In this document: piece by piece, positions 35,253 through 45,200 of the stretch
Layout: the number at the start of each line of letters is the position of its first letter
How positions within the stretch are numbered: the stretch's first letter is position 1
Source: Bacteroidota bacterium
GTDB lineage: Bacteria > Bacteroidota > Bacteroidia > UBA8524
Length of the DNA: 64,000 nt
NCBI GenBank assembly: GCA_016124735.1
Contig: WGMZ01000018.1
Location: 86,971 to 150,970 of the forward strand
Direction: 5' to 3'
Notes under the pieces: generated by a model
Databases searched by the model: none
What the model was told of the DNA's origin: nothing
Seen by the model: only the letters and a program-made list of their open reading frames with translations
Translations under genes and position numbers: made by a program

Positions 35253-36466
35253 TTTTTGTTGGAGTGGGGAGTATGAATAAATGATTTATTGGCACCCTTT
35301 AACCTGAAAAGGGTCAGAAAAATCAGCCATGCAGTCTGTGGAATCTGACGAAGTGCAGCCATACTGCGTTTGTTTCTCAGATAGCCTGGCGTGGCCAAGT
35401 ACAGACTTAATAATACCACAAAAGGAAGACTAATTTCGTTGAGTAAATCCATGTGCACGGACAGCCCTGGTATTTCAAGATAATGAATGCCAAAAATGAA
35501 AAAGAGAATCATGATGAATCCTGCAATCAGAAATGTGAGCCCGAGCAATAATACACGGGGCAGCAATAGAAATTGCAAGACCTTGTTGAAGTAGTCGACA
35601 TTCGCTTTCAAAACCAATTCTTTCAGGGCATCGCCAAAATGAAGTTTCAGATAATGAAATTGGGCGGATAGCCAGCGTTTACGCTGATTTTCAAAAATTA
35701 CTTTGTCCTGCACTTTTTCATCCAAAACCAGCGCGTCTTCGGCATAGCGGATAGGTGTCTTTGCTTTTAGTAGCCGTACTTCCATTTCTTTATCAAAACC
35801 GCCGACTGCCTCAATTTGCGTCATTAATTCCCGGTATTTCTCCAATTGCATTGCAATTCCAGATCCAATAAGCGCGCTGGACAAGCCAAGTTGTACATGT
35901 GCCTTTCGAAAAATGGAATTATTTATTTCTTCACTTAGGGCATCGAGCACAGCCATATGTGTATCCATATTCTTAGCGACGCGGTGTGCCTGAACGATTG
36001 TTGGCCTATCTGCGAGGTGGTTGTTCAGATTTTGAAGGAAATGGGGATCCATGATATTGTCAATATCCATGATTACTGCATAATCGTAGGCTCCTGGTTG
36101 AATCTCGGCTAAACCTGCATTCAGTGATCTTGCTTTGGTACTTTTGTCAAAGTGTACCTCCACAACTTGTGCTCCCAGACTGCTAAGCTCCGCAATGGTG
36201 GATTCCTGCAATTGATCGGCTATAACCTGAATGGTATACAAGTGCTCCGGATAATCCTGATTCTTGCCGTGACGGATGCTGTCTAGAATTACCTCATCTC
36301 CCTTGTAGGCCGGATATTGGAGGATAAATCGATTTTGGACAGTATTGAATGCTGGTTTTTTTGTTCTGCTGAATGATGCCACCAATGAAAACACGAAGAT
36401 ATAGAGCACATTCAGGTGTACATAAAGCAGTAGAATAAGAATGATAAAGCCAAATAGTTCGCTCAT
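35249..36466 (-). CDS. Family 2 glycosyltransferase with transmembrane segments
   Basis: 405 residues. N-terminal membrane helix (about 5-30), a GT-A domain with YDYAVIMDIDNIMDPHF (DxD-like site), KARSLNAGL and FENQRKRWLSAQFHY (QxxRW variant, QRKRW), then C-terminal helices (about 290-365). The QRKRW motif and topology suggest a processive or polyprenyl-linked transferase. Coupled by four-base overlaps to both neighbours. Confidence 0.9.
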   Translation of the reverse strand: MSELFGFIILILLLYVHLNVLYIFVFSLVASFSRTKKPAFNTVQNRFILQYPAYKGDEVILDSIRHGKNQDYPEHLYTIQVIADQLQESTIAELSSLGAQVVEVHFDKSTKARSLNAGLAEIQPGAYDYAVIMDIDNIMDPHFLQNLNNHLADRPTIVQAHRVAKNMDTHMAVLDALSEEINNSIFRKAHVQLGLSSALIGSGIAMQLEKYRELMTQIEAVGGFDKEMEVRLLKAKTPIRYAEDALVLDEKVQDKVIFENQRKRWLSAQFHYLKLHFGDALKELVLKANVDYFNKVLQFLLLPRVLLLGLTFLIAGFIMILFFIFGIHYLEIPGLSVHMDLLNEISLPFVVLLSLYLATPGYLRNKRSMAALRQIPQTAWLIFLTLFRLKGANKSFIHTPHSNKK

Positions 36467-37371
36467 GTAAGTGTGGTATTTTCAGGTAATCTTAAATGGG
36501 TCAAATTCCAGGCAAAACCGGATATAATCTTCCCCGCTCGTTTCGTGTCGCCCTTTAAAAGCAAGGTAAGCACATTTTTTGGGAGGGCGAAACAGCAGAA
36601 GAAGAAGAAGGCCGATAGTTTTTGAATGCCAACCATGTTTCTGCGGATAAATAGCAGCCGGTTTCTATTTAAAAAATAAGTTTTCAAGGGGCTGTCCTTG
36701 CCGGTGCTCATGGATTCTTTATGAGTGACCTCACTATCCCCACAGTACCAGATACTGAATCCTGCTTTTTTTGCCCGTTCACAAAAATCAAGCTCCTCAT
36801 AGTAAAGGAAATAGCCTTCCCACATTAGCCCAATTTTCTCTAAAACTGATCGGCGTATGCACATGGCGGCACCATGAGCTGTGGAACTTGGATAAGACTG
36901 ATGAAATGCCTCCTGGTCTTTTTCCTTCCAGCCAATAGAGAAACTTCTGCCGGTATAAGGGTTCATCCCTTTGCTTCCGGCAAATTGAACAATTCCCGGT
37001 TCGAAGGCATACATCAGCCGAGGACTAATGATCCCAGCTTCCGGTTTTTGTTCAAATAATTGAAGAATTGGGGTTATAAAACCTGGTTTTACCAGAGTGT
37101 CATTGTTCAATAGGAAGATGAAATCTCCGCTTGCTTGTCGAATGCCTAAATTATTGCCGCCGGCAAAGCCTAAATTCTCCTTATTAAAAATGAATAAATA
37201 TTCAGGAAATTGTTTTTCCAGATGAAATGGGGGTTCCGGACTGCCATTATCCACTACGATGACTTCAAGATTAGGGTATGAACAGTGCCTTAGACAGAGC
37301 AACAATTCAGAGGTGTCGTTATTCCCCTTGAAGTTGACGGTGATGATGGAGACTTTCGGGTTCGGATTCAT
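36463..37371 (-). CDS. Family 2 glycosyltransferase (rhamnosyltransferase-like)
   Basis: 302 residues. KVSIITVNFKGNNDT opens the domain, then VIVVDNGSPEP, ENLGFAGGNNLGI, the metal site LLNNDTLV and the acceptor-side YYEELDFCERAKKAG, the pattern of WbbL/rhamnosyltransferase-type GT2 enzymes. The rfbC gene at 16295 would supply dTDP-L-rhamnose, though linkage is only by genome neighbourhood. Its start overlaps the polymerase gene by 53 bases, which is long for this operon. Confidence 0.92.
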   Translation of the reverse strand: MNPNPKVSIITVNFKGNNDTSELLLCLRHCSYPNLEVIVVDNGSPEPPFHLEKQFPEYLFIFNKENLGFAGGNNLGIRQASGDFIFLLNNDTLVKPGFITPILQLFEQKPEAGIISPRLMYAFEPGIVQFAGSKGMNPYTGRSFSIGWKEKDQEAFHQSYPSSTAHGAAMCIRRSVLEKIGLMWEGYFLYYEELDFCERAKKAGFSIWYCGDSEVTHKESMSTGKDSPLKTYFLNRNRLLFIRRNMVGIQKLSAFFFFCCFALPKNVLTLLLKGDTKRAGKIISGFAWNLTHLRLPENTTLT

Positions 37372-38797
37372 CTGTTTGGATCAGCTTTGGCGCCATAAAT
37401 ATAAAGCAGAGACTGAATACTATGATGGTGCTTATGGGAGATTGTCCATAAATCTGATTTCCGTATGAGCCGACACATATTCCGAAATAACCGGCATAAA
37501 GAGCAAGACAACGCAATCGGACTTCCTGGTCTGGCGATTTTTTAAGATAAAAATAGCCATAAATCAGGATGACGATAATCAGTATGATGTATAACAGGAG
37601 GCCAATCACTCCGGTTTCGACCCACACTTTAACATACCAGCTGTCATATGGCACCTCTGCCAAAAAACTCCCCGGGGTAAAACGCTGCCCCCAGCTGCCC
37701 CCCGAACCAATTCCTCCTCCCATGGGTCGGGAGGCGAGATAGCTTCTCAATAATTTTTGATTTTCGAGTCGCACCTGGAACGAGGCGTCATTTGGATCCA
37801 ATGCGGTTCGTAGGCGTTGTATTTCATAAATACCGCTGCCTACGGAGGTGTATTTCAGAAAAACAAAAATACTTAAAGCCATTATGCCGCCGAATACAAG
37901 CAATCTGAAATTCTGTATCAACACAAGGTACATCCCGAGTCCGGCAAAAACAATAATCACCGGTCCACGCGATCCAGAAATGGCGAGAGCGATAAAAAAG
38001 AACCCGGAGAGGACAACATAAAGAATTTTCTTCCACAGCAGTCGTTCCCCCAGCCCAATAACCAGGCTGATGATTACGGCATGAGCCATCAGTGCACCAA
38101 ACTGTCCGGCATCCGATAAAAAGCTGAACACACGCAATCGTCCGAAAAGAATATGCGTCGATGCCGCACCCGCGTCAAGCCAGGCTCGTTCAGCCGAATC
38201 AACGCCAAAGTATTTTTGTTTAAATCCCCATAATGCGACAATCAGAGTGAGCACGAGATATGCCCTGACGAACCATATCAAATCCCGGCGTTTATTGCTT
38301 AAAATAAAGACCAGTGGCACTGCCAATACAAAGTATACTGACAATCCGCGTACGGCAAAAAACCAGGCAGCTCGGTTATGGACTTCGGGATTGACAAGTT
38401 CCAGGAAAGTATAACCGAACCAAATGAGCATGATCCAACTGAGTGGATTGTTCATACGCTTTCGGTCTTCTTTGGTGGTGGAGAATAATACCCCAAGCCA
38501 GGTGAGGGCAAGCAAGGCATCAATACTGAGCCCGAGAGGACCGGGAATGTAGCGGTTTATCCCAATAGCGAAATAACTCGCCAGTAAATAACCGACTATT
38601 CCAACCCTTGGTGCGATTAAGGTCGCATACACAAAGACAAGGAGAGGTGCGAAAATTCCATAGATCAACGCAACAGGAAATCCGGCTTGCCCAATTAACC
38701 AGGAAATCACAAGACTTAGCGCCAACCCGGATAAAATTGCTGGGAATAGGTGGCGGTTGCGGGCCAGGAAGCCGATATGCTGTACTGGCGTCTCCAT
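37319..38797 (-). CDS. O-antigen ligase/polymerase family membrane protein (Wzy-like)
   Basis: 492 residues with about a dozen hydrophobic segments spread over the whole length and a large polar loop near residues 310-370 (RLRTALDPNDASFQVRLENQ ... MGGGIGSGG), the layout of the Wzy_C/O-antigen ligase family. It probably polymerises the exopolysaccharide repeat units on the periplasmic side. The last 17 residues are read through the start of the next gene (53-base overlap). It starts two bases after the export protein gene. Confidence 0.85.
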   Translation of the reverse strand: METPVQHIGFLARNRHLFPAILSGLALSLVISWLIGQAGFPVALIYGIFAPLLVFVYATLIAPRVGIVGYLLASYFAIGINRYIPGPLGLSIDALLALTWLGVLFSTTKEDRKRMNNPLSWIMLIWFGYTFLELVNPEVHNRAAWFFAVRGLSVYFVLAVPLVFILSNKRRDLIWFVRAYLVLTLIVALWGFKQKYFGVDSAERAWLDAGAASTHILFGRLRVFSFLSDAGQFGALMAHAVIISLVIGLGERLLWKKILYVVLSGFFFIALAISGSRGPVIIVFAGLGMYLVLIQNFRLLVFGGIMALSIFVFLKYTSVGSGIYEIQRLRTALDPNDASFQVRLENQKLLRSYLASRPMGGGIGSGGSWGQRFTPGSFLAEVPYDSWYVKVWVETGVIGLLLYIILIIVILIYGYFYLKKSPDQEVRLRCLALYAGYFGICVGSYGNQIYGQSPISTIIVFSLCFIFMAPKLIQTDESEPESLHHHRQLQGE

Positions 38798-38799
38798 CT

Positions 38800-40995
38800 T
38801 TAGTATGTTTTTAAGCGAGACGAGGTGAAACTTTGCGACAGAATATCATGGAGTGTTTGCCGTAATTTAGAACGTCTTTTCGGAATCGTTCCGACCAATT
38901 CCTCAAGTGAATCAACCGGTACTGCATTCAATAACATCAGGTGTTTACGTGGTTTCGATTTATTGAATATATCGACAATATTCATGTCGGAAGCCGACCA
39001 AACTCTGCTGCTGTTTACAACACGTATACATAAATCAACCTGATTGATTAACTCAATTGGTGCAGGGTGTGTGGCTTGATCCGGAAGTTCAATAAAGATG
39101 AAATCGTATTCATCTCGTCTGTCTTCTGCCAAACCAAGGTCAGACAATTTATAAATGTCGATAAAGGTCTCAGAGACCTTATAAAGCAAGTAATCGCCTT
39201 TTAATTGTGCGATGGATTCCTTATCCTGAGTATCAGGAAGCATCACCAAAGTATTTCGACCCACAGCATTCAAAGCTTTCTGCATTTGTGAACAAAACCA
39301 GGTTTTACCTTCTCTTTTCAGGTTGGATGCAACAAGAATTCGCTTGTATGTCTTGCTGTTTTCTGATTCCAGAATCAGATTGGATAAACACTGCTGAATG
39401 AGCGAGTAGTTTACAGCCTGTACATCCACAGCGCCTGATTTGTTTGGTATATAAGGAAGCGCCCCAATAAGAGGCATTTTCGATTGTGCTTTTGCCCGTT
39501 TAGGAGTCCTAAGGCTGTTGTCAAAGAATTCGCGGCCAGCCAGATAGGCCATGATGGTGAATAAGGTTCCCATGAATCCCAGTATTACCATCATCGTCCT
39601 TTTTGATTTTTCGGGTTGAAGGGGTAAATACGGATGGTCGACCACCGAGAGGTTATTGGAGAATTTCAGGTTTTGTTTCTGGAGCTTAGCCTGATTCAAT
39701 CCGTGAAGTACTGACAGATACTGCTCTTCGGTTACGCGGACTTCTCTTTCGAGCCGGGCCATGGTAGAACCCCAGGGAGCGAATTTGTCATATTCAGAAT
39801 TGAATTCCAGTTTTCTCTCTTCAAAAACTTTTATTCTTCCTTCCACTTCTGCCAGTTCCAGAACTTTTTGAAGCCAGGAACGTAAAAGATCTTGCTGCGG
39901 AGTAGACTCCAGCGTATACGAATTATTGTAGTAGTTTAAGGCGAGTTCCTTGTATTTCTCTTCCAGCATTTTTACCTGATTTCTCAGGCTGTCTGCCGGA
40001 GCATCATTGGTTCCGTATATTTCAGTTCGGGAAAGTTTAACGCGAAGGCGGGCAATTTCATCCCGCAGATGAAGCATTTGTGTATTGTTGTTCAGGACAT
40101 CGGCTTTTTGTCCCATTTTAACCTCAATTGATGCCAGGGCGGATCGCGCAGCAGATTGAGTCATTTTAAGTTCATTGATTTCAATATCAATGTTCTCTTT
40201 TGTTTCTGCTACATATTTGGATTGTTCATAGTAGTTGATAATGCGATTAGTTACCATAAAATCCTTCAGGCGATTTTCGGCATCATCCAGAGCGGATTTT
40301 GCCGATGCCAGCTGGTCTTCAAAATAACTGGCCACGTTGTTGGTTTCGTCGCCTTTAATATCCCGGTATTGGATGATAAACACGCTGGTAAGAATATCCA
40401 ATGCCATTTTTGAAATCCCCGGATCTTCGCTTTTGAAAATCATCTCAATCATATCACTGGAGTTTTTTCGATTTACTGTCAGTGCATGATTGAAGCCCAT
40501 AATACTGTAATACGGATGATCGCCACGCAAAATGTCGTTGATGATGTTTGCTTCATTCGACATGGCAAAGGGCAGGATATAATCGTAGACCTTTTCTTTA
40601 TTGGCTAGAATCCGGCATTGTCGGATCAGGCTATCCGGAAAAATTTCATTGAGTTTTTTGAAGGGCTCTTTTCCAATGATGTCTGGACGGAAATTTTCCA
40701 TGCTCAGGTGTTGAGCCATTAATCGCAGGTTCACTTCCATGACCGTTTCCCTCGATTTAATCACGGCAATCATATTATCGAAGGCATTGTTCACCGAGAA
40801 ATAGTCCATACGCGCCTCCAATGGATTGGCCAGGTTATAACCGGAGGCCGCGCCAGTGTACAGGCTGCAACTGGTTGCGAATTCTCTTTTAATATTTCGC
40901 GTAGAGAAAATAACCAGAAGGGCTGTTAAAAGCGGAAAAATGAGCAGCCACAGGAGGTTTTTATAGACCACCCTGGCATAGGATAATAATGTCAT
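38800..40995 (-). CDS. Wzz/GumC-type polysaccharide co-polymerase with a degenerate BY-kinase domain
   Basis: 731 residues. Transmembrane helix 1 is at about 10-28; a long periplasmic coiled-coil region (about 180-450) is followed by the proline-bearing helix 2 (PEKSKRTMMVILGF ... YLAG, about 463-487). The cytoplasmic C-terminal domain (about 550-700) aligns in layout with CpsD/Wzc kinases, but the motifs are eroded: SNLKREGKTWFCS keeps only GKT of Walker A, the Walker A' aspartates are lost (VMLPDTQD), Walker B reads FIFIELPD, and the tail has one Tyr instead of a cluster. Chain-length control and export are inferred; kinase activity is unlikely. It overlaps the TolC-like gene by four bases. 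Confidence 0.9.
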   Translation of the reverse strand: MTLLSYARVVYKNLLWLLIFPLLTALLVIFSTRNIKREFATSCSLYTGAASGYNLANPLEARMDYFSVNNAFDNMIAVIKSRETVMEVNLRLMAQHLSMENFRPDIIGKEPFKKLNEIFPDSLIRQCRILANKEKVYDYILPFAMSNEANIINDILRGDHPYYSIMGFNHALTVNRKNSSDMIEMIFKSEDPGISKMALDILTSVFIIQYRDIKGDETNNVASYFEDQLASAKSALDDAENRLKDFMVTNRIINYYEQSKYVAETKENIDIEINELKMTQSAARSALASIEVKMGQKADVLNNNTQMLHLRDEIARLRVKLSRTEIYGTNDAPADSLRNQVKMLEEKYKELALNYYNNSYTLESTPQQDLLRSWLQKVLELAEVEGRIKVFEERKLEFNSEYDKFAPWGSTMARLEREVRVTEEQYLSVLHGLNQAKLQKQNLKFSNNLSVVDHPYLPLQPEKSKRTMMVILGFMGTLFTIMAYLAGREFFDNSLRTPKRAKAQSKMPLIGALPYIPNKSGAVDVQAVNYSLIQQCLSNLILESENSKTYKRILVASNLKREGKTWFCSQMQKALNAVGRNTLVMLPDTQDKESIAQLKGDYLLYKVSETFIDIYKLSDLGLAEDRRDEYDFIFIELPDQATHPAPIELINQVDLCIRVVNSSRVWSASDMNIVDIFNKSKPRKHLMLLNAVPVDSLEELVGTIPKRRSKLRQTLHDILSQSFTSSRLKTY

Positions 40996-41795
40996 GGATG
41001 GTTATTTCTTTTTAACTGGTACATCTCAACTCCTAAAAGCGCCTCGAATTGAAAATATGTTGTTGCAAATTCTCTGAACCGCACTTCGTAATTTGTCCGG
41101 GCAATCGTTTGTAAGTTTTTAACCCGGCTAAATTCATAAGGAGGAATCGTTCCGTTGGCAAATTGTATTTCTGCCACATTCAAAGCAAGTGTGGCTGATT
41201 GAACATCTTCACTAATTATTTTAAGAAGTCTCTGGGAAGTCACCAACATAAAGTACTCCGCAGCCACCTCTCGTTTAAGTTTTAATTTTGCCTCATCTAC
41301 ACGGGCTTCAAATTTGCTCAACTCTTGTCGCATCATCTCAACTTTTACCGGAGTTTGGGTAAAAATGGAAAGTGGCAAAGCGACTGTGGCCCCCATGGTA
41401 TAGCCATTACTTGCCTGTGTTTGATTTCCGCCAGTATTTGGATTGTAGGTATACAATGCAATATTCTGACTGCCATAGCTTGCACTCGCATAGGTGGAAA
41501 TATAAGAGTGCCAGGATCTTTTGGCTAATGTCACCTGGGCACGGGCGGCCCCCACTTCTCCGTAATGGAAGCGCAGGGTAGGGGAGTAATCGAATGCAAT
41601 TTGAACCAATGTATCGAGGGGAAGGAGCTGCGTGGTTACGTCCTCATCGAAATTTAAACTGAAAATATCCTCATACATGAATGTATCCAGGAACTGGGGC
41701 ATCGTATCAGCTTGGGCACAGGTTTGACTTCCACTTTGATAAAAAAGGGTGGAAATCAGCGCAGTTAAAAATAAAATACTACGTTTTTTGGTCAT
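40992..41795 (-). CDS. Half-size TolC-family outer-membrane protein, first gene of the exopolysaccharide operon
   Basis: 267 residues from ATG 41795, which starts a signal peptide (MTKKRSILFLTALISTLF). It contains one OEP repeat only: LDTLVQIAFDYSPTLR, a beta segment (GYTMGATVALPLSIF), then long helices (VAAEYFMLVTSQRLL, ALNVAEIQFANGTIPPYEFSRVK) ending ALLGVEMYQ. Typical TolC has two repeats and about 430-490 residues. No Wza-type polysaccharide export gene is present, so this protein may be the outer-membrane partner of the co-polymerase. The reading frame looks intact rather than broken. Confidence 0.82.
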   Translation of the reverse strand: MTKKRSILFLTALISTLFYQSGSQTCAQADTMPQFLDTFMYEDIFSLNFDEDVTTQLLPLDTLVQIAFDYSPTLRFHYGEVGAARAQVTLAKRSWHSYISTYASASYGSQNIALYTYNPNTGGNQTQASNGYTMGATVALPLSIFTQTPVKVEMMRQELSKFEARVDEAKLKLKREVAAEYFMLVTSQRLLKIISEDVQSATLALNVAEIQFANGTIPPYEFSRVKNLQTIARTNYEVRFREFATTYFQFEALLGVEMYQLKRNNHP

Positions 41796-41810
41796 GCAGG
41801 TAGGGTTGGG

Positions 41811-41826
41811 CACATATGCCGTGCCA
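41811..41826 (-). promoter_or_regulatory. Possible sigma-54-like promoter before the exopolysaccharide operon
   Basis: On the minus strand TGGCACG (41826-41820), four bases, then ATGTG. The -24 half is a perfect TGGCACG; the -12 half has GT where GC is expected. It would place the transcript start only a few bases before ATG 41795. A GAFTGA-type activator is encoded at the far end of the operon. Confidence 0.35.
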
Positions 41827-41837
41827 AGGGGCAAATT

Positions 41838-41845
41838 CAAAAATA
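41838..41845 (-). promoter_or_regulatory. Alternative -7 element of the exopolysaccharide operon
   Basis: TATTTTTG on the minus strand, exact TAnnTTTG, 42 bases before ATG 41795. No TTG at -33 spacing. Confidence 0.45.
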
Positions 41846-42248
41846 GAAGAAATATCTGTTTCTCCTCCATATATGAGGAATTTCAGTCGCTTTCATACCT
41901 TATATAATAGGATATCAATTTTAGGATAAAAAATTCATCTCGATCCGTTCATTCCTAAAATGGGATAAACTTTTTTTTTCTGAGTCAGGCAACCTTTTAA
42001 ATAAAAGGATGTCGAACAAGCGTAATGGAGCAATACACGCCTTCAATTTTTTTTAAGGAAATCTCACAGATGGACTTTGAATACTGGGGGAATTGCATAA
42101 ATTGCGAAAGCGAAAAGGTCATGTTTACTGGCCTTAGCGAGCCAAACCGATTAAATGTTTTTTCAATAAGCTGAAAATGAGCTTCTTGGAATTCATTTGT
42201 TTCGACTTGGCTGGATTTATAGAAACGAAACCTTAACAAACTCAAAAC
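41846..42248. other. Intergenic region between divergent operon and adhesin gene
   Basis: About 400 bases with no gene I accept. It holds a run of nine T at about 41971, a near-palindrome CCTTTTA AA TAAAAGG at 41993-42008, and a minus-strand frame (41997-42245) with only a TTG start. No clear TAnnTTTG element was found just before the plus-strand gene at 42249. Confidence 0.6.
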
Positions 42249-45200
42249 ATGCTTATGAAGACGAGCATTACCAAATTACTTCTATTCTTAGGAGTCGGGG
42301 CGCTGATGACAACGAACTCAAGCGCTCAGTATTGCAGTTCGGGTTCTCAATACAACACAGATTCGGATATCATTGATGTCGAATTGGGGAACATTTCGAA
42401 CAACACGGCCAATGCGGCTTGTGCCGACTACACGTATTTTAATACCATGTCTACCAACCTTACAATGGGTAGCAGCTATCAGGCGTCTATTACTTTAGGT
42501 GCTGCCGCTGGATGTGGCTATGATTATTATACGAAGCGGGCCAAGATTTTTATTGACTACAATGGCGACCAGGATTTTGATGATCCGGGCGAAGGAGTGG
42601 GTCAAACACAATACACAAGCGGTACCTTTACATCGACTGTAAACTTCCAGGTTCCTTGCGGTGCTACCGCAGGAAAAACCCGTATGAGGATTGTGTGTAT
42701 TGAGTCATCCAGCATTACTCCCTGTGGTTCCTATTATTATGGGGAGACAGAGGATTATGATGTGGTTCTTCTGGCTGGTCCAAATCCGACGGCCGATTTT
42801 TCAGTTCCTGATACCGTTTATACAAATTGGGTGGCTTACTTTACCAATAGCAATCAGTCTGGGTATACGAACAGATGGTATAACTCCGATTTAGATCCTA
42901 CGTTGCAAACCGTGAATTCAACCGGAACCAATTATTCGTATGCATTTACGACTGCGGGTAGTTATACATTGAAGTTGGAATCTGAAAACTGCCAGGGAAC
43001 GGCAACTAAATCTAAAACCATTGTTGTGGTGGATCCAACTTCCACTCCTGATCCTAACTTTGTGAGCAGCACGAATCATTACTATTATTCGGGTGATCCT
43101 GTAGAAATTGAGTTTTACGACCTTTCACTATACGGGCCTACTTCATGGGAATGGACCATTACTCCCGATATGAATAACGGGGCACCTTGGTTCTGGTCTT
43201 CCGGAAATCAATATTCTCAAAATCCAAAAGCCTTCTTTTATGATATTGGTACCTATGAAGTATGTCTTACCGTGACGAACTCCTTGGGTTCCTCTTCTCC
43301 ACTGTGCAGAAGTCAATACATTGTAATTGAAGCCCCAACTGGCGGAAGCTATGTAAATATTATGGGTAAGAACTTTAGTTCAAGCCTTGATTCTGGTATG
43401 ATTTACGATTCAGGTGGTCCGACTGCGAACTACAAGGATAATGAATACTACGATTTCAAGATTGATCCTTGCGGTGCGAATTCGGTAACCTTGACTTTCA
43501 GTGCATTTGATTTGGAAACAAGTTGGGATTATTTGAAAGTGTATGATGGTTCAGACGCAACTGCACCGCTTCTGGGAAGTTTTACCGGTAACACCTTGCC
43601 AAATTCTTTGACAGCTTCAAGCGGAAGAATGTATCTCTTGTTTACTTCTGATGGAAATACAAACAGGCCAGGTTTTGCGGCCTCATGGACGAGTACAATA
43701 CCAAACAACGGTCCAATGATGGCGGATTTTATTTTGCCGGATACTCTTTGGGAATGCTCAGGCGGTTCTGATGTGGTTTTTGAAAATGCCACGACTGGTG
43801 TAGTGCCAGGGCAAGCTACCTATGACTGGATCGTAGATTATGATTCGAATATTACCTACCCGTCTAATTATTGCGATTACTGTGGAGAAGAGAATCCTAA
43901 GTGGACTGCTCCTTCTTTGGGCTATTATAAAGAATATGCAATCCGGATGGTGGCAAGCAGCTGTGAAGGAAACGATACAATTGTTAAAACACTTCGTGTT
44001 TCGCCTACCACTATGTTGCCAACGGTTGATTTTAAAGCTTCTAACCGCAAAGTTTCTGCTGGTAGTGTAGTGACTTTGACCGATATGTCTGTCGCAGGAT
44101 GTTCCTATGAATGGACCATTACACCGGCAACAGGTTGGTCGTTTGAAAATGGTTCTACCAGTTCTGATCGTATTGTGGAGGTGAAATTTTCAAATCCCGG
44201 ATCTTACCATGTGAAATTGTCTGTTACGAATGATAATGGTACCTCAACTGAATATAAGACCAATTATATTGATGTAATTGATTACTGCACTCCAGCTGTT
44301 TTTATTCCTAGCGTGAGTGATGTAGGTATCAATGAAGTTGAAATTGAGTCGATTGATAATAAAACTTCTTCAGGCGTGGCACCGGGATATACCAACTATT
44401 CGAAAGATATGGCGGTGAATTTGACTCCGGGAGCCACTTATACTCTTACTGTTTCCCGGAATACAACTGTTAACAGTATGACTCGTCAAGCATGGATTGA
44501 CTTTAACCGGGATGGAGAATTCAAAAATTCTGAGCGAGTGATGTTTGAACAGAATGCCAGCACAAATTCCTATACCGCGACCTTTACGGTTCCTGATTAT
44601 ACGACAACGGTGGCCGGAGAAAGCCGCTTAAGAATTGGTGCTTCCTTGGGTAATACAGTCTTCAACCCATGTGGACCTGTTCAAGTTGGTGAATTTGAAG
44701 ATTATGGAGTGATGCTCGTTTACGATGATTTGCCTCCGGTTATTACTTTGAATGGAAACGACACCGTTTATGTTGAGGTTAATTCTTCTTATACCGAGGA
44801 CAGCGCGACAGTGATAGACAATATTCAGGGAGATATTAGTAGCCAGGTGATGATTACTAATTCGATTGATTTAACTCAGCCTGGTATTTATTTCGTTCAT
44901 TATGATGCAACGGATGCATCAGGGTTAAAAGCGGTTCGTCAGACCAGAACAGTGATTGTTTCTACTGACCTTACAGCTCCGGTGATTACCTTAAATAATG
45001 GATCCCCTTATATACACAGCGTGCTGGTTCCATGGACCGATCCGGGCTTTACAGCAATTGACAATCCTGGTAACAGAAACGTGGATTCAAATGTGAATAT
45101 TTCCGGAATGGTGGATGTGAACAAGATTGGCGATTATACCTTGTCTTACCGAGTAAGCGATATTAATGGTAATGCTACCGAAGTATTCCGTGTAGTGCAG

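Noticed and set aside
41993..42008. Near-palindrome CCTTTTA AA TAAAAGG considered as operator or terminator
   Set aside because: Very AT-rich, no T run after it on either strand and no conserved partner site found; could arise by chance.
41997..42245. Minus-strand 82-codon frame in the gap before the adhesin triplet
   Set aside because: Only a TTG start, no -7 element that I accept, no recognisable domain, and it would have to be promoted from inside the next gene. Kept as non-coding.
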